This document shows, in pieces, positions 11,995 through 21,510 of a stretch of 41,033 bases of DNA. This stretch comes from Thauera terpenica 58Eu. GTDB lineage: Bacteria; Pseudomonadota; Gammaproteobacteria; Burkholderiales; Rhodocyclaceae. Within the stretch, counting starts at the first letter, position 1. Every line of letters begins with the position of its first letter. The stretch covers positions 1-41,033 of the forward strand of contig NZ_ATJV01000060.1 of assembly GCF_000443165.1 (NCBI RefSeq). The letters run 5' to 3'. Made by a program: the position numbers and the translations under genes. Below the pieces are notes generated by a model. The model was not told where the DNA came from and did no database searches. It saw nothing but the letters and a program-made list of their open reading frames with translations.

Positions 11995-13251
11995 ATGCGC
12001 TACGAATTTCTCGTCGGCTTGCGCTACACCCGTTCGCGCAAGCGTGCCCAGGGTCGCAACCGATTCATCTCCTTCATTTCCTTCGTGTCCATGCTGGGCA
12101 TTGCGCTGGGCGTTGGTGCGCTGATCGTGGTGCTGTCGGTGATGAATGGTTTCCAGGAAGAGCTGCGCTCGCGCATCCTCGGTGTCGCCTCCCATGTGCA
12201 GGTGCAGCGCTTCGATGGTGGGCTGGAGAACTGGCAGCAGGTCGCCGACGACGCGCAGCGCAATCCGTCCGTGCTCGCCAGTGCGCCCTTTGTCCAGGAG
12301 CAGGGCATGCTCTCTTTCGACGCCGGCGTGCGTGGCACCATCGTGCGCGGGGTGATTCCCGATGCCGAGGACAAGGTCGCCGACTTCGCCAGCTACATGA
12401 AGGTCGGCAGCCTTGACGCCTTGCAGGCCGGCCGTTTCGGCATCGTGCTGGGACGCGATCTGGCCCAGGCGCTGGGTGTGCAGCTTGGCGACAAGCTCAC
12501 GCTGATTGCGCCGCAGGGGCTGGTGACGCCGGCCGCGGTGCTGCCGCGGGTGAAGCAGTTCGAACTGGTGGGCGTGTTCGAAGCCGGAATGTTCGAATAC
12601 GACTCCGGCCTGGCCTTGGTGCATATTGCGGATGCGCAGGCCTTGTACCGCCTGGGTGATGCGGTGAGCGGCGTGCGCCTGAAGCTCGCCGACCTGTTTG
12701 CCGCGCCGCGCGTGGCGCGCGAGCTGGCTGCTCAGATCACCGAACCCGGCCTGAGCGTGAGCGACTGGACACGCAGCCACGCCAACTTCTTCCGTGCCGT
12801 GGCGCTGGAGAAGACGATGATGACGTTGATCCTGTTTCTCATCGTCGCCGTGGCCGCGTTCAACATCGTGTCGACGCTGGTGATGGCGGTGCAGGAAAAA
12901 TACGCCGACATCGCCATCCTGCGCACCCTGGGCGCGAGTCCGGCCTCGATCATGACGATCTTCGTGCTGCAGGGCTCGATCATCGGCCTCGTCGGCCTGC
13001 TGGCCGGAGTGGCCGGCGGGCTGGCGATTGCCAACAATCTCGATGTCGTGATTCCGGCCCTGGAAACCGTGACGGGGGCCACGCTGTGGAACAAGGAAAT
13101 CTATTACATCAACGAGCTGCCATCGAAGGTGCTGCCGGCCGATGTGATCAGCATCGTCTCGGTGTCCTTCGTGCTGACCTTGCTGGCCGCGCTCTATCCG
13201 AGCTGGCGGGCATCGCAGGTCAATCCGGCGGAGGCGCTGCGCTATGAGTGA
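11995..13251 (+). CDS. Lipoprotein-releasing ABC transporter permease, LolC/LolE family
   Basis: This encodes 418 residues beginning [29 protein letters not shown], the typical LolC/E start. The topology is TM1 (about 25-50), a large periplasmic domain (about 55-265) that engages lipoproteins or LolA, then three C-terminal TMs in an FtsX-like segment ([29 protein letters not shown], then a final helix before [19 protein letters not shown]). The LolCDE complex extracts outer-membrane lipoproteins from the inner membrane. Only one permease gene is present, so the complex is probably a homodimer as in LolF-type systems, unless a second gene lies elsewhere. The 3' end overlaps lolD by 8 bp. Confidence 0.93.
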   Translation: MRYEFLVGLRYTRSRKRAQGRNRFISFISFVSMLGIALGVGALIVVLSVMNGFQEELRSRILGVASHVQVQRFDGGLENWQQVADDAQRNPSVLASAPFVQEQGMLSFDAGVRGTIVRGVIPDAEDKVADFASYMKVGSLDALQAGRFGIVLGRDLAQALGVQLGDKLTLIAPQGLVTPAAVLPRVKQFELVGVFEAGMFEYDSGLALVHIADAQALYRLGDAVSGVRLKLADLFAAPRVARELAAQITEPGLSVSDWTRSHANFFRAVALEKTMMTLILFLIVAVAAFNIVSTLVMAVQEKYADIAILRTLGASPASIMTIFVLQGSIIGLVGLLAGVAGGLAIANNLDVVIPALETVTGATLWNKEIYYINELPSKVLPADVISIVSVSFVLTLLAALYPSWRASQVNPAEALRYE

Positions 13252-13939
13252 GAACGGGATGAAGCGGGTGGAGCCGGTGCTGGCCTGCGATGGCTTGTCC
13301 AAGCACTTTCGTGAGGGCGCCGATGCGGTGACGGTGCTCGAGGGCGTGAGCCTGAGCATCGCGCGCGGCGAGCGTGTGGCGATCGTCGGTGCCTCGGGCT
13401 CGGGCAAGAGCACGCTGCTCCACCTCCTGGGCGGGCTGGACGCGCCCAGCGCAGGTGCGGTGCGGCTCATGGGGCGCGACTTTTCCACCTTGTCCGAACG
13501 CGAACGCGGTCGTTTGCGCAACGTGGCGCTGGGCTTTGTGTACCAGTTTCACCACCTGCTGCCCGAGTTTTCGGCGCTGGAAAACGTCGCCATGCCGCTC
13601 TACATCCGCCGCGTCGACAAGGCTGAGGCCGACGAGCAGGCCGCGGCCATGCTGGCGGAAGTGGGGCTCGGTCATCGCCTGAGCCATGCGCCGGGCGAAC
13701 TGTCGGGCGGTGAGCGCCAGCGCGCGGCGATCGCCCGTGCCCTGGTGACCCAGCCTGCATGCGTGCTGGCTGACGAGCCCACCGGTAACCTGGACCGGCG
13801 CACGGCCGAGGCGGTGTTTGACCTCATGCTCTCGCTTAATGAGCGTCTCTCCACCAGCTTCGTCATCGTCACTCACGACGAAGTGCTGGCGGCACGCGCG
13901 CAGCGCAGCCTGCGCCTCACCGATGGGCGCCTGCAGTAG
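13244..13939 (+). CDS. lolD: Lipoprotein-releasing ABC transporter ATPase LolD
   Basis: This encodes 231 residues with all ABC ATPase motifs: Walker [10 protein letters not shown] (49-57), a Q-loop in the region [20 protein letters not shown], signature LSGGERQR, Walker [12 protein letters not shown], and a switch His in VTHDE. The [14 protein letters not shown] stretch is characteristic of LolD and distinguishes it from MacB or FtsE. The start codon overlaps the permease gene by 8 bp, giving a two-gene operon. It powers lipoprotein extraction from the inner membrane to LolA. Confidence 0.95.
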   Translation: MSENGMKRVEPVLACDGLSKHFREGADAVTVLEGVSLSIARGERVAIVGASGSGKSTLLHLLGGLDAPSAGAVRLMGRDFSTLSERERGRLRNVALGFVYQFHHLLPEFSALENVAMPLYIRRVDKAEADEQAAAMLAEVGLGHRLSHAPGELSGGERQRAAIARALVTQPACVLADEPTGNLDRRTAEAVFDLMLSLNERLSTSFVIVTHDEVLAARAQRSLRLTDGRLQ

Positions 13940-14082
13940 CCGCAGCTGTGCCCAGCCCTGTGTGAGGCCGGCGCGCACGGCGTGAATGCGAGCAACCCAG
14001 ACCGCACCGATGTGCTTCACCTGAAAGGGATACGGCAGGCTGGATTGCGCCTGTAGTAATGCAAATGGCATCATGACGGGCG

Positions 14083-16464
14083 ATGAGAATACATGCCCTG
14101 TCCTTTGCCGCAGGCGTCGTGCTTGCGCAGATGCAGGCGCGCTTGCCCGACGTGCTGACCCTGTGCCTGCTGGCAATGGGATTGATCCTGCTGTCCTTGC
14201 TGTGCGCGCGATGGGCGCCATCCCAGGCTCGCGATCGCACCCGCCTGCTGCCGTTGCTCAGGACAGGGCTTGTGTTTGCGCTCGTGTTCAGCGTGGGCTT
14301 TGGCTGGGCCGCGCTGCGTGCGCATTGGCGGCTTGCCGACGAGTTGCGTAGTGATCTTGAAGGGGTGGATGTCGAGGTCGTGGGCTTTGTCGCCGACCTG
14401 CCGCAGGTAATGGACGATGCCCTGCGTTTTCGCTTCGACCTCGATCCTGTCGTCGATGGCGTCCCACGACGGCTCTTGCTGTCCTGGTATCCGGCGCGCG
14501 GATCAGCGTCGGTGCTGCCCGGCATCCGGCCCGGGGAGCGCTGGCGTTTCGTCGTGCGCCTGAAGCGGCCGCATGGCTTGTACAACCCTGGTGGTTTTGA
14601 CTACGAGGCGTGGTTGCTCGAGCGCGGCGTGCGCGCGACCGGCCATGTGCGCAGTGGCGCCCAGCGCCTGGATGACGGACTGAGCAGGCCCATGGATGGG
14701 GTGCATAGGCTGCGCGAAGCGGTGCGCGAGCGCTTTGTCGGCGCGCTCGGCGATGCGCCTTATGCCGGCATTCTGGTTGCGCTCGTGATTGGTGATCAGC
14801 GTGGCATCCCCGCCGTGCAATGGGAGGTCTTTCGCCGCACCGGGGTTGCCCATCTGGTGGCGATCTCGGGCATGCACATCAGCCTGATGGCGGCGCTGCT
14901 CGGCGGCAGCGTGGGCTGGCTGTGGCGCCGCTCCTCCTGGTTGATGCTGCGCTGCCCGGTGCGCAAGGCGCAGGCCCTGGCGGCGGTGCTGGCGGGGACG
15001 AGCTATGCCCTGCTGGCAGGCTTGGGCATTCCGGTACAGCGTGCGCTGCTGATGTTGCTGGTGGTCGTCATTGCGCTCTACCGCGGGCGGGCCATCGTGC
15101 CTTCGCGGGTGATGGCGCTGGCCTTGGTGGTGGTGCTCGCAGTCGATCCCTGGGCCTGCCTGTCAGCGGGCTTCTGGCTGTCTTTCGGGGCGGTTGCCGC
15201 GATCGGCTTCGTGCTGGGCGGGCGGCGGGCAGCCGCGAACGCCTGGGGGGCCGCGCTGCGCATCCAGCTGGCGGTCAGCTTCGCCTTGATGCCCTTGCTG
15301 GTGCTCATGTTTCAGTCGCTGCCGCTGTTGTCACCGCTCGCCAATGCGGTGGCAATTCCGCTGGTGAGCTTCATCGTCACGCCGCTGGTCCTGCTGGCTG
15401 CGACCTTGCAAGTGGAGTTTCCCTTGCTGTGGGCCCATCAGGTGACGGCGTGGATGATGCAATGGCTCCACTGGCTGGCCGCTTTCGAGCCGGGCTATTG
15501 GCGCCAGAGTGCGCCACCCCTGTGGTTGGGCGTGCTGGGCGTGCTGGCGGTGGCCGGGGCGATGCTGCCGCGTGGCACACCGGGCCGACTGGCGGCGCTG
15601 GCGGTGTTGACAGGCTTGCTGGCCTGGCCACCCGCGCGCCCACCTGCCGGCAGTTTCGTCGCCCGCGTACTCGATGTGGGGCAGGGGCTCGCGGTGCATG
15701 TACAGACCGCGAATCATGACCTGCTGTTCGACACCGGACCGCCTTTCGGCGCCCATGCGGACGCGGGCAGCCGGGTGCTGCTGCCCTACCTGAGCGCCCT
15801 GGGGGTGGGCAGGCTGGATGCGCTCGTGCTGTCGCATGATGACAGCGACCATGCCGGCGGTGCCAACAGCATCGCGACCGCGCTCGAGGTGCAGCGCTGG
15901 TGGGCGTCGGATACGGGCGCGGTGACACGCCGTGTCGAGGCCGCCCTGGCGGCGCCGGTGCAGCGCTGCAGTTCCGGCGAACAGTGGGTCTGGGACGGTG
16001 TGTCTTTCCGCTTCCTGCATCCGGGTGGCGAGACCTTGAGCGTGCCTGGCAAGCGCCACGACAACGATCAGTCCTGCGTGCTGCGCATCGCCAACGCGAG
16101 CGGAACCCTGCTCTTGCTGGGTGACGTCGAGGCGGCGGGCGAGGCCGCGCTGCGTTTGCGCCATGGCGATGCCGTCCTGAGGGCGGATGTGCTGGTCAGC
16201 GCCCATCACGGCAGCCGGTCCTCGTCCTCCCCGGCCCTGGTCGAAGCCACCCTGCCTGAGGCGGTCATTCATTCCGCCGGTCATCGCAACGCCTTCGGCC
16301 ACCCTCACCCCGAGGTCTGGGCACGATGGGCTGCGGCGGGCGCGCGCAATTGGCGCACCGACAGCCAGGGGGCGGTGGAAGCGGTGTTCAGTTCCGATGC
16401 GGCTAAGGGTGTGCGGGTGAGCGCCGAACGCTTGCGTGCGCCGCGTTACTGGCACGGACGTTGA
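14083..16464 (+). CDS. comEC: ComEC/Rec2 family DNA internalisation channel
   Basis: This encodes 793 residues. It has an N-terminal cluster of hydrophobic helices, an OB-like soluble domain (about 95-200, with NPGGFDYEAWLLERGVRATG), then the Competence domain with its many TMs (VAISGMHISLMAALL; GLGIPVQRALLMLLVVVIALY; DPWACLSAGFWLSFGAVAAIGF). The C-terminal metallo-beta-lactamase-like domain (about 530-785) has RVLDVGQGLAVHVQ, LFDTGPPFG, LSHDDSDHAGG and SAHHGSRSS. ComEC forms the inner-membrane pore for transforming DNA, and the C-terminal domain is thought to degrade the non-transported strand. The length fits full-length homologues, suggesting the cell may be capable of natural transformation. 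It follows lolD after 143 bp. Confidence 0.95.
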   Translation: MRIHALSFAAGVVLAQMQARLPDVLTLCLLAMGLILLSLLCARWAPSQARDRTRLLPLLRTGLVFALVFSVGFGWAALRAHWRLADELRSDLEGVDVEVVGFVADLPQVMDDALRFRFDLDPVVDGVPRRLLLSWYPARGSASVLPGIRPGERWRFVVRLKRPHGLYNPGGFDYEAWLLERGVRATGHVRSGAQRLDDGLSRPMDGVHRLREAVRERFVGALGDAPYAGILVALVIGDQRGIPAVQWEVFRRTGVAHLVAISGMHISLMAALLGGSVGWLWRRSSWLMLRCPVRKAQALAAVLAGTSYALLAGLGIPVQRALLMLLVVVIALYRGRAIVPSRVMALALVVVLAVDPWACLSAGFWLSFGAVAAIGFVLGGRRAAANAWGAALRIQLAVSFALMPLLVLMFQSLPLLSPLANAVAIPLVSFIVTPLVLLAATLQVEFPLLWAHQVTAWMMQWLHWLAAFEPGYWRQSAPPLWLGVLGVLAVAGAMLPRGTPGRLAALAVLTGLLAWPPARPPAGSFVARVLDVGQGLAVHVQTANHDLLFDTGPPFGAHADAGSRVLLPYLSALGVGRLDALVLSHDDSDHAGGANSIATALEVQRWWASDTGAVTRRVEAALAAPVQRCSSGEQWVWDGVSFRFLHPGGETLSVPGKRHDNDQSCVLRIANASGTLLLLGDVEAAGEAALRLRHGDAVLRADVLVSAHHGSRSSSSPALVEATLPEAVIHSAGHRNAFGHPHPEVWARWAAAGARNWRTDSQGAVEAVFSSDAAKGVRVSAERLRAPRYWHGR

Positions 16465-16491
16465 GCCGCAGCCAGTACTTCGGAGCTGTCC

Positions 16492-16923
16492 TCACTCCTG
16501 CCATTGCAACACCAGCTGGGCGCCGCCGCCCGGACTCAGCTCCATCCAGTGCTCCTGGGTGGTGCCGGCGTAGGTCGCGGTGATGCGGTAGCGCGCGGCC
16601 TCGGGCACATCGAGCTGGCCGATCGGGCCGCAGGACGCCTCGACGCGGCGGTCGTTGAGCGGATCGTCCACCCGTACCATCACGTCGGTGATGAAGTCGC
16701 CCGCGGTCGTGGAAAACAACAGCGTCAGCGCGTGCATCGCGCGCTCGGCGCGCATGCGTGCGGACTCCTCCAGGCCGATGCCGCCGCACTCGAGACGCAG
16801 CATTGCCGCCGCTGACTCCATTCCCTGCGCTGATGCTGGAAGGGCCGCCATGGCCAGGGTGAGTGCCACAAGGCGGGCAAGGATGGGGCGGAGAAGGATC
16901 GATTTACCACAGGTGTTGTTCAT
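16492..16923 (-). CDS. Small secreted protein of unknown function
   Basis: This encodes 143 residues starting MNNTCGKSILLRP. A signal peptide is clear: hydrophobic RLVALTLAMAALPASAQG with likely cleavage after ASA (about residue 32). The mature ~110 residues contain two cysteines (LECGGIGL and EASCGPIG) that could form a disulfide, and a beta-rich C-terminal part (YRITATYAGTTQEHWMELSPGG) suggestive of a small immunoglobulin-like or carboxypeptidase-regulatory-like domain. I do not recognise the family. It is convergent with comEC with only 27 bp between the stop codons, and stands alone. Confidence 0.65.
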   Translation of the reverse strand: MNNTCGKSILLRPILARLVALTLAMAALPASAQGMESAAAMLRLECGGIGLEESARMRAERAMHALTLLFSTTAGDFITDVMVRVDDPLNDRRVEASCGPIGQLDVPEAARYRITATYAGTTQEHWMELSPGGGAQLVLQWQE

Positions 16924-17162
16924 GGTGACGCTTTCCTTGAGACATTGGCGGGGTACTCCGGCATTGTCGCCGTGGCGGACGGGTGCATCGCCATCGTGCT
17001 GGCCGATGTCGGATGAGGGGGTGAAAATAAGTGCTAAGCGACTGTCCCATATGCGGTTTGCGCTGCACAGTCGTTCGTGCTTGGGGCGTGATAGTGGCCC
17101 TTTTTAGGGGCATGCTCAGATGCTAGACTGAGGCTATCGCGATCATTCGAACCCTTCTGCTC

Positions 17163-18086
17163 ATGACCTTTCTATCCGATCTCAGTCGTGTCTTCGAGCC
17201 GCCGGTGCCACCGCGGCGTCCGCGCCATGGTATTCGCGAACGCGAGGTGCAGTGCATGGGTCCGCATGGCCTGCATCGCATGGCGTATGCCGAGTGGGGC
17301 GACGCGGACAATCCGCGCGTGGTGCTGTGTGCCCATGGCCTGACGCGCAACGGGCGTGATTTCGATGATCTGGCGCAGGTGCTGGCGGACGATTTCCGCG
17401 TGGTGTGCCCGGATGTGGTCGGGCGCGGGCGCAGCGACTGGCTGGGGGTGAAGAGCGACTACGGTTTTCCGCTCTACGTTGCGGACATGATCACCCTGAT
17501 CGCACGTCTCGACGTCAAGCAGCTCTCCTGGGTGGGTACTTCGATGGGGGGCATCATCGGCATGCTCATCGCCAGCCAGCCGCATACGCCGATCGCGCGC
17601 ATGGTGCTCAATGATGTGGGGCCGGTGATCACCGCGGTGTCCCTGCAGCGCATCGGGCCTTACGTGGGGACGGCGCCGCGCTTTGCATCCATGGATGAAG
17701 CGGAAGCCTACATACGCCTGGTCAGCGCCCCCTTCGGCCCACTTACCGGCGCGCAGTGGCGGCACCTGACCAACTATTCGGTGCGTCCGGTGGGCGGGCC
17801 GGACGGCGGCTTTGCGATGATCTACGACCCTGCGCTGGGTGAGGTTTTTCGCGCCCAGCCCGCCACTGAAGACATCGATCTGTGGCCGGTGTACGAGCGC
17901 ATCAGCTGCCCGGTGCTGGCCTTGCGTGGGGCCGAGTCCGACTTGCTCGAACGCTCCACCCTGGAGGCCATGGCCACGCGCGGTCCGTGCGCGAGCACGG
18001 TCGAGTTCGAAGGCGTCGGACATGCGCCGATGCTGATGGACCCGGCGCAAATCACGGTCGTGCGCGACTTCCTGCTGGCGGGCTGA
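17163..18086 (+). CDS. Alpha/beta-fold hydrolase
   Basis: This encodes 307 residues. The alpha/beta hydrolase triad is visible: nucleophile Ser127 in the elbow GTSMGG, acid Asp260 in LRGAESDLL, and His287 in GVGHAPMLM. An HG oxyanion motif is present in LCAHGLTRNGRDF (residues 56-68). The cap region contains APFGPLTGAQWRHLTNYSVRP. Relatives are usually annotated only as hydrolases, and substrate specificity cannot be read from sequence. No signal peptide or TM is seen, so it is cytoplasmic. It is followed by an (CCCACT)4 microsatellite and the convergent rsgA gene. Confidence 0.9.
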   Translation: MTFLSDLSRVFEPPVPPRRPRHGIREREVQCMGPHGLHRMAYAEWGDADNPRVVLCAHGLTRNGRDFDDLAQVLADDFRVVCPDVVGRGRSDWLGVKSDYGFPLYVADMITLIARLDVKQLSWVGTSMGGIIGMLIASQPHTPIARMVLNDVGPVITAVSLQRIGPYVGTAPRFASMDEAEAYIRLVSAPFGPLTGAQWRHLTNYSVRPVGGPDGGFAMIYDPALGEVFRAQPATEDIDLWPVYERISCPVLALRGAESDLLERSTLEAMATRGPCASTVEFEGVGHAPMLMDPAQITVVRDFLLAG

Positions 18087-18121
18087 GCACAGCGCGCGGC
18101 GTATTCAGGTGCGCGCGCCTG

Positions 18122-18145
18122 CCCACTCCCACTCCCACTCCCACT
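18122..18145. repeat. (CCCACT)4 hexanucleotide microsatellite
   Basis: Four perfect CCCACT units lie in the 74-bp spacer between the convergent hydrolase and rsgA genes. The tract is outside both coding regions, so length variation would not shift a reading frame. Confidence 0.85.
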
Positions 18146-18160
18146 TCAGTAGCGGGCCTC

Positions 18161-19108
18161 TCACCAGCCGGGATTGAGCCGCTTGGCCTCGGCGATTTCA
18201 GCGCGGATGCTGCGGTAGTGCTCGAAGCGTCGTGGGTGCACGCGGCCATCGGCCAGCGCCTCCAGCAGCGCGCAGCCGGGCTCTTCTTCGTGGCGGCAGT
18301 CACGAAAGCGGCAGCGCCCCAGCAAGGGGCGAAACTCGATGAAGCACTCGGCCAGTTCGTCAGGGCCGAGGTGGGCGAGGCCGAACACCTGCAAGCCCGG
18401 GCTGTCGATGATCCAGCCGCGCGCATCGTCCGGCATCTGGCCGTCGAGGGCGTAGAGGCGAGCGAAGGTGGTGGTGTGTTTGCCCGAGTCCAGCGCCGCA
18501 GAGATCTCGCGCGTGGCGGCATTCGCCTCCGGGATGAGGGCGTTGATCAGGGTGGATTTGCCCATGCCCGACTGGCCGACGAAGATGGCATGCAGCGAGG
18601 ACAGGCGTTCGAGCAGCCCGGCCGCGCCGTGCAGGGCCGAGGCCTCGATCACCTCATAACCGAGGGCGCGAAAGGGCGCGAGCTGCGCGCGCGAGAACGC
18701 CAGTCTGTCGACGAGATCGGCCTTGTTGAGGATGATGATCGGCGTGATGTCCTGCGACTCGGCGGCGGCGATGCAGCGCGACACCAGCAGGTCGGAGAAA
18801 CCCGGCTCGGTTGCGACCACGATCAGGATGTGGCTGAGGTTGGCCGCGATCAGCTTTTCGCGGAAGGCGTCCGAGCGTCGCAGCAGACTGCGACGCGGCT
18901 TCAGCGCGTCGATCACGCCCTGGTCGTCGCCGCCCGGTGTCACCCTCACATGATCGCCACAGGCAAAGCTGCTCTTCTTGCCCCGGGTATAGCACCGCAG
19001 ACGGCCCGCTGCGGTGGCGACCTCGTAGTGGCGGCCGAAGGCGGCGATGATGAGGCCGTCGATGGCCTCGCCGCCGGTCGCTTTGTTGCGCTGCTTGTTG
19101 GGGCTCAC
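18161..19108 (-). CDS. rsgA: Ribosome small subunit-dependent GTPase A
   Basis: This encodes 315 residues from a GTG at 19106-19108; the frame is open further upstream but runs across the cytochrome gene. The circularly permuted GTPase order is seen: G4 NKAD at 118-121 precedes G1 GQSGMGKST at 178-186 and G3 DSPG. An N-terminal OB domain and a C-terminal zinc-binding segment (CRFRDCRHEEEPGC, giving the Cys-Cys-His-Cys pattern) complete the RsgA architecture. The enzyme checks and releases late 30S assembly intermediates and is stimulated by the small subunit. It lies 13 bp downstream of the cytochrome c stop codon; the junction contains a 17-bp tandem duplication that provides both the stop and the start. 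Confidence 0.95.
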   Translation of the reverse strand: MSPNKQRNKATGGEAIDGLIIAAFGRHYEVATAAGRLRCYTRGKKSSFACGDHVRVTPGGDDQGVIDALKPRRSLLRRSDAFREKLIAANLSHILIVVATEPGFSDLLVSRCIAAAESQDITPIIILNKADLVDRLAFSRAQLAPFRALGYEVIEASALHGAAGLLERLSSLHAIFVGQSGMGKSTLINALIPEANAATREISAALDSGKHTTTFARLYALDGQMPDDARGWIIDSPGLQVFGLAHLGPDELAECFIEFRPLLGRCRFRDCRHEEEPGCALLEALADGRVHPRRFEHYRSIRAEIAEAKRLNPGW

Positions 19109-19129
19109 TGAATGTTGGGGCTCACTGAA
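19096..19129. repeat. 17-bp tandem duplication at the cytochrome c/rsgA junction
   Basis: Two identical 17-bp copies (TGTTGGGGCTCACTGAA on the plus strand) occupy 19096-19112 and 19113-19129. On the minus strand each contains GTGA. The upstream copy supplies the TGA of the cytochrome gene and the downstream copy supplies the GTG start of rsgA. Confidence 0.9.
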
Positions 19130-19463
19130 ATTTGTAGTAGTGCTTGTTGAGATAGGCGGCGATGTTCTCTTCGTCTTCCGGGAAGAGGTCGAGCTTGAGC
19201 ATGGTGGTGCAGCGCGTGAGCTGCTGCGCCAGTTCGGCAACGGTGTTTACCCGACGATCGCTGCGCGTGTAGATCGCGGAGCCGTCTTCGCCGCCGAAGC
19301 GCTGGGTGTGGCATTCCACGCAATATTCGGCGTGCATCTGCTCGCCGACGGCGATGTCGGCGTCAGCAAAGGGGGCGGCGCTGGCCGGGACTGCGATCAC
19401 CGTGAACAGGCCGGCGAGCACCAGCCGGGCCAGGCTGAAATGATGATTCGGTGTGGTTTTCAT
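19122..19463 (-). CDS. Small periplasmic monohaem cytochrome c
   Basis: This encodes 113 residues with a signal peptide (LARLVLAGLFTVIAVPASAA) and a single haem-binding motif CVECH (Cys48, Cys51, His52). Met88 in CTTMLKLDLFPEDE is a plausible second axial ligand. The C-terminal helix ends IAAYLNKHYYKFQ, as in class I cytochromes. It is probably a small soluble electron carrier in the periplasm; its partner is not evident from neighbours. It lies between the M48 protease gene upstream (24 bp gap) and rsgA downstream, all on the minus strand, and may be co-transcribed with them. Confidence 0.9.
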   Translation of the reverse strand: MKTTPNHHFSLARLVLAGLFTVIAVPASAAPFADADIAVGEQMHAEYCVECHTQRFGGEDGSAIYTRSDRRVNTVAELAQQLTRCTTMLKLDLFPEDEENIAAYLNKHYYKFQ

Positions 19464-19487
19464 GTTCTCGTCTCCTCTCCAGTGAGT

Positions 19488-20762
19488 TCAGGACTGCAAG
19501 GCTTGCAGGCGCGAGATGCGCAGCGCAGCCGGTGGGTGGGAATCGAAGAAGCGCGAATACAGCGGGTCGGGCGTGAGCGTCGAAGCATTGTCACGGTAGA
19601 GCTTCACCAGCGCCGCGGCAAGGTCTGCTGCCCGGGTCTGTTGCGCGGCGTAGGCATCGGCCTCGAATTCGTGCACCCGCGACCAGTAGCTGAACAGGGG
19701 CGCAAGCGGAAAGCTGAACACGGGCAGGGCGAGGAAGAACAGCGCCAGCGCCGTCGCCGTGTCGCTGGCCGAGCTGCCCAGCCCGGTGAAGAACCAGGCT
19801 TGCTCGATGAGCCAGCCCAGCAGCGCCAGCACGGCCAGACTGGCCGGCGCGAGGACGGCGAGGCGCTTGAGGATGTGGCGATGACGGAAGTGGCCGAGTT
19901 CGTGTGCGAGCACGGCCTCGACCTCGTCGGCGTTGAGCTTGTCGAGCAAGGTGTCGAAGAAAACGATGCGCTTGGACGCACCAAAGCCGGTGAAGTAAGC
20001 ATTGCCGTGGGCCGAGCGACGCGAGCCATCCATCACGAACAAGCCCTTGGACTGGAAGCCACAGCGTGCGAGCAGGCCTTCCACCCGTGCTTTCAAGGCT
20101 TCGTCGGCGAGCGGGGTGAAGCGGTTGAACAGCGGCGCGATGAAGCTGGGCCAGATCAGCATCACGAGCAGGTTGAGCGCAAGCCAGAAAGCCCACGCCC
20201 ACAGCCACCACAGGCTGCCCATGGCGGTGGTCAGCCACAGCAGCGCGCCCAGCAGCGGCAGGCCGATGACGACCGCCAGCGCGGTCTCGCGCGCGCTGTC
20301 AGCGACGAACAAGCGCGCGCTCATGCGATTGAAGCCGAAGCGCTTCTCGATGCCAAAGGTGCGCAGGAGCACGAAGGGCAGATCGAACAACCAGCCCAGC
20401 ACGCCCAGTGAGGCGAGCAGGGCGGTGCCGTGGGCGATGCTGCCGGGCGCGAACGCGACGCTCCAGGCGTCGTGAATCAGCTGCAGGCCACCGCCCAGGG
20501 TCAGCAGCAGCACGAACAGTGCGCTGAGGACGAGCTCGAGCATGCCCAGTCGCATGCGCGCCACCGTGTAGTCGGCGGCGCGCTGGTGTGAGCTGAGTGT
20601 GATTGATGCGGCAAAAGCCGGCGGCACACTGGCGCGATGGGCCTGCACATGGCCGACCTGGCGCCGCATCAGGCCGGCCTTGACGATCAGGCCGAGCAGC
20701 AGCAGGGTGACGAAGACCAGGCTGAAACTGTTGGCGAAAAGAGGGCTGGTGTCTGTGGGCAT
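19488..20762 (-). CDS. M48 family metalloprotease (STE24/CAAX protease-like)
   Basis: This encodes 424 residues, the usual size for bacterial STE24 homologues. Several TM helices are present (about 10-28, 65-95, 100-125, 150-175, 180-205, then a pair near 300-350). The zinc motif HELGH falls at residues 287-291 ([19 protein letters not shown]), with the third ligand Glu in the [12 protein letters not shown] block. The N-terminal domain of the family precedes it ([15 protein letters not shown]). It is an integral membrane protease, presumably acting on membrane or periplasmic peptides. It is divergent from orn and upstream of the cytochrome c and rsgA genes. Confidence 0.93.
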   Translation of the reverse strand: MPTDTSPLFANSFSLVFVTLLLLGLIVKAGLMRRQVGHVQAHRASVPPAFAASITLSSHQRAADYTVARMRLGMLELVLSALFVLLLTLGGGLQLIHDAWSVAFAPGSIAHGTALLASLGVLGWLFDLPFVLLRTFGIEKRFGFNRMSARLFVADSARETALAVVIGLPLLGALLWLTTAMGSLWWLWAWAFWLALNLLVMLIWPSFIAPLFNRFTPLADEALKARVEGLLARCGFQSKGLFVMDGSRRSAHGNAYFTGFGASKRIVFFDTLLDKLNADEVEAVLAHELGHFRHRHILKRLAVLAPASLAVLALLGWLIEQAWFFTGLGSSASDTATALALFFLALPVFSFPLAPLFSYWSRVHEFEADAYAAQQTRAADLAAALVKLYRDNASTLTPDPLYSRFFDSHPPAALRISRLQALQS

Positions 20763-20944
20763 GCTGCGGGCGTGGAAGGCGAACGTTTCAGGCGGGGCCG
20801 AACCGACAGGTGGGGGGCGGCGAGGGGGCTGGCATCGGTCTCAGTGTTGGCCCGGGTGCTGGCCCGGGCAGGCTGACAACACCTTATGTGACACAATCGC
20901 GACCTCGAATGTTTCGCATGAACACGTCAAAAGGCGCGCTGATT

Positions 20945-21493
20945 ATGGCACAGGACCCGAATACCCTGATATGGCTGGACATGGAGATGAGCGGGCTGGA
21001 TCCCGATCGTGATCGCATCATCGAGATCGCCATCGTTCTCACCAATGACAAGCTCGAAACCATTGCCGAGGCACCGGTGATCGTCGTGCATCAGCCCGAC
21101 GCGGTGCTCGATGCAATGGACGACTGGAACAAGAGCACGCACGGCAAATCCGGACTGATCGAGCGCGTGCGCGCCTCGCAGGTGTCGGAAGCCGAGGCCG
21201 AGGCCCGCATGATCGAATTCCTGCAGCAGTGGGTGCCGGCGCGCAGCTCGCCGATGTGTGGTAACTCGGTGTGTCAGGACCGCCGCTTTCTCGCGCGCTG
21301 GATGCCGCACTTCGAGGCCTGGTTCCACTATCGCAACCTGGACGTGTCGACCCTGAAGGAGCTCGCCAAGCGCTGGCGACCGGAGGTCTATGCCGGGGTC
21401 AAGAAAGTCGGTGCGCACACTGCGCTGGCCGACATTCAGGAGTCGATCGCCGAGATGCGCCATTATCGCGACACCTTCCTGCGTCTGGACTGA
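20945..21493 (+). CDS. orn: Oligoribonuclease
   Basis: This encodes 182 residues from ATG 20945, matching the ~181-residue family length; in-frame ATGs at 20909 and 20918 would add an atypical extension. The DEDDh exonuclease motifs are present: Exo [14 protein letters not shown] (Asp12, Glu14), Exo [13 protein letters not shown], and Exo [16 protein letters not shown]. Orn degrades dinucleotides and short RNAs, including pGpG from cyclic di-GMP breakdown, so it functionally complements the diguanylate cyclase in this window. It is divergent from the M48 protease and convergent with the glycosyltransferase (17 bp apart). Confidence 0.97.
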   Translation: MAQDPNTLIWLDMEMSGLDPDRDRIIEIAIVLTNDKLETIAEAPVIVVHQPDAVLDAMDDWNKSTHGKSGLIERVRASQVSEAEAEARMIEFLQQWVPARSSPMCGNSVCQDRRFLARWMPHFEAWFHYRNLDVSTLKELAKRWRPEVYAGVKKVGAHTALADIQESIAEMRHYRDTFLRLD

Positions 21494-21510
21494 AGCGGCG
21501 CCAGTCAGAG

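Noticed and set aside
11755-13521. Upstream extension of the diguanylate cyclase frame across lolC and lolD
   Set aside because: The extension is low-complexity His/Arg/Gln-rich sequence antisense to intact LolC/E and LolD. The cyclase has a good start with AGGA at 11754.
18122-18145. (CCCACT)4 considered as part of a CRISPR or regulatory array
   Set aside because: Units are 6 bp with no spacers; it is a simple microsatellite between convergent genes.
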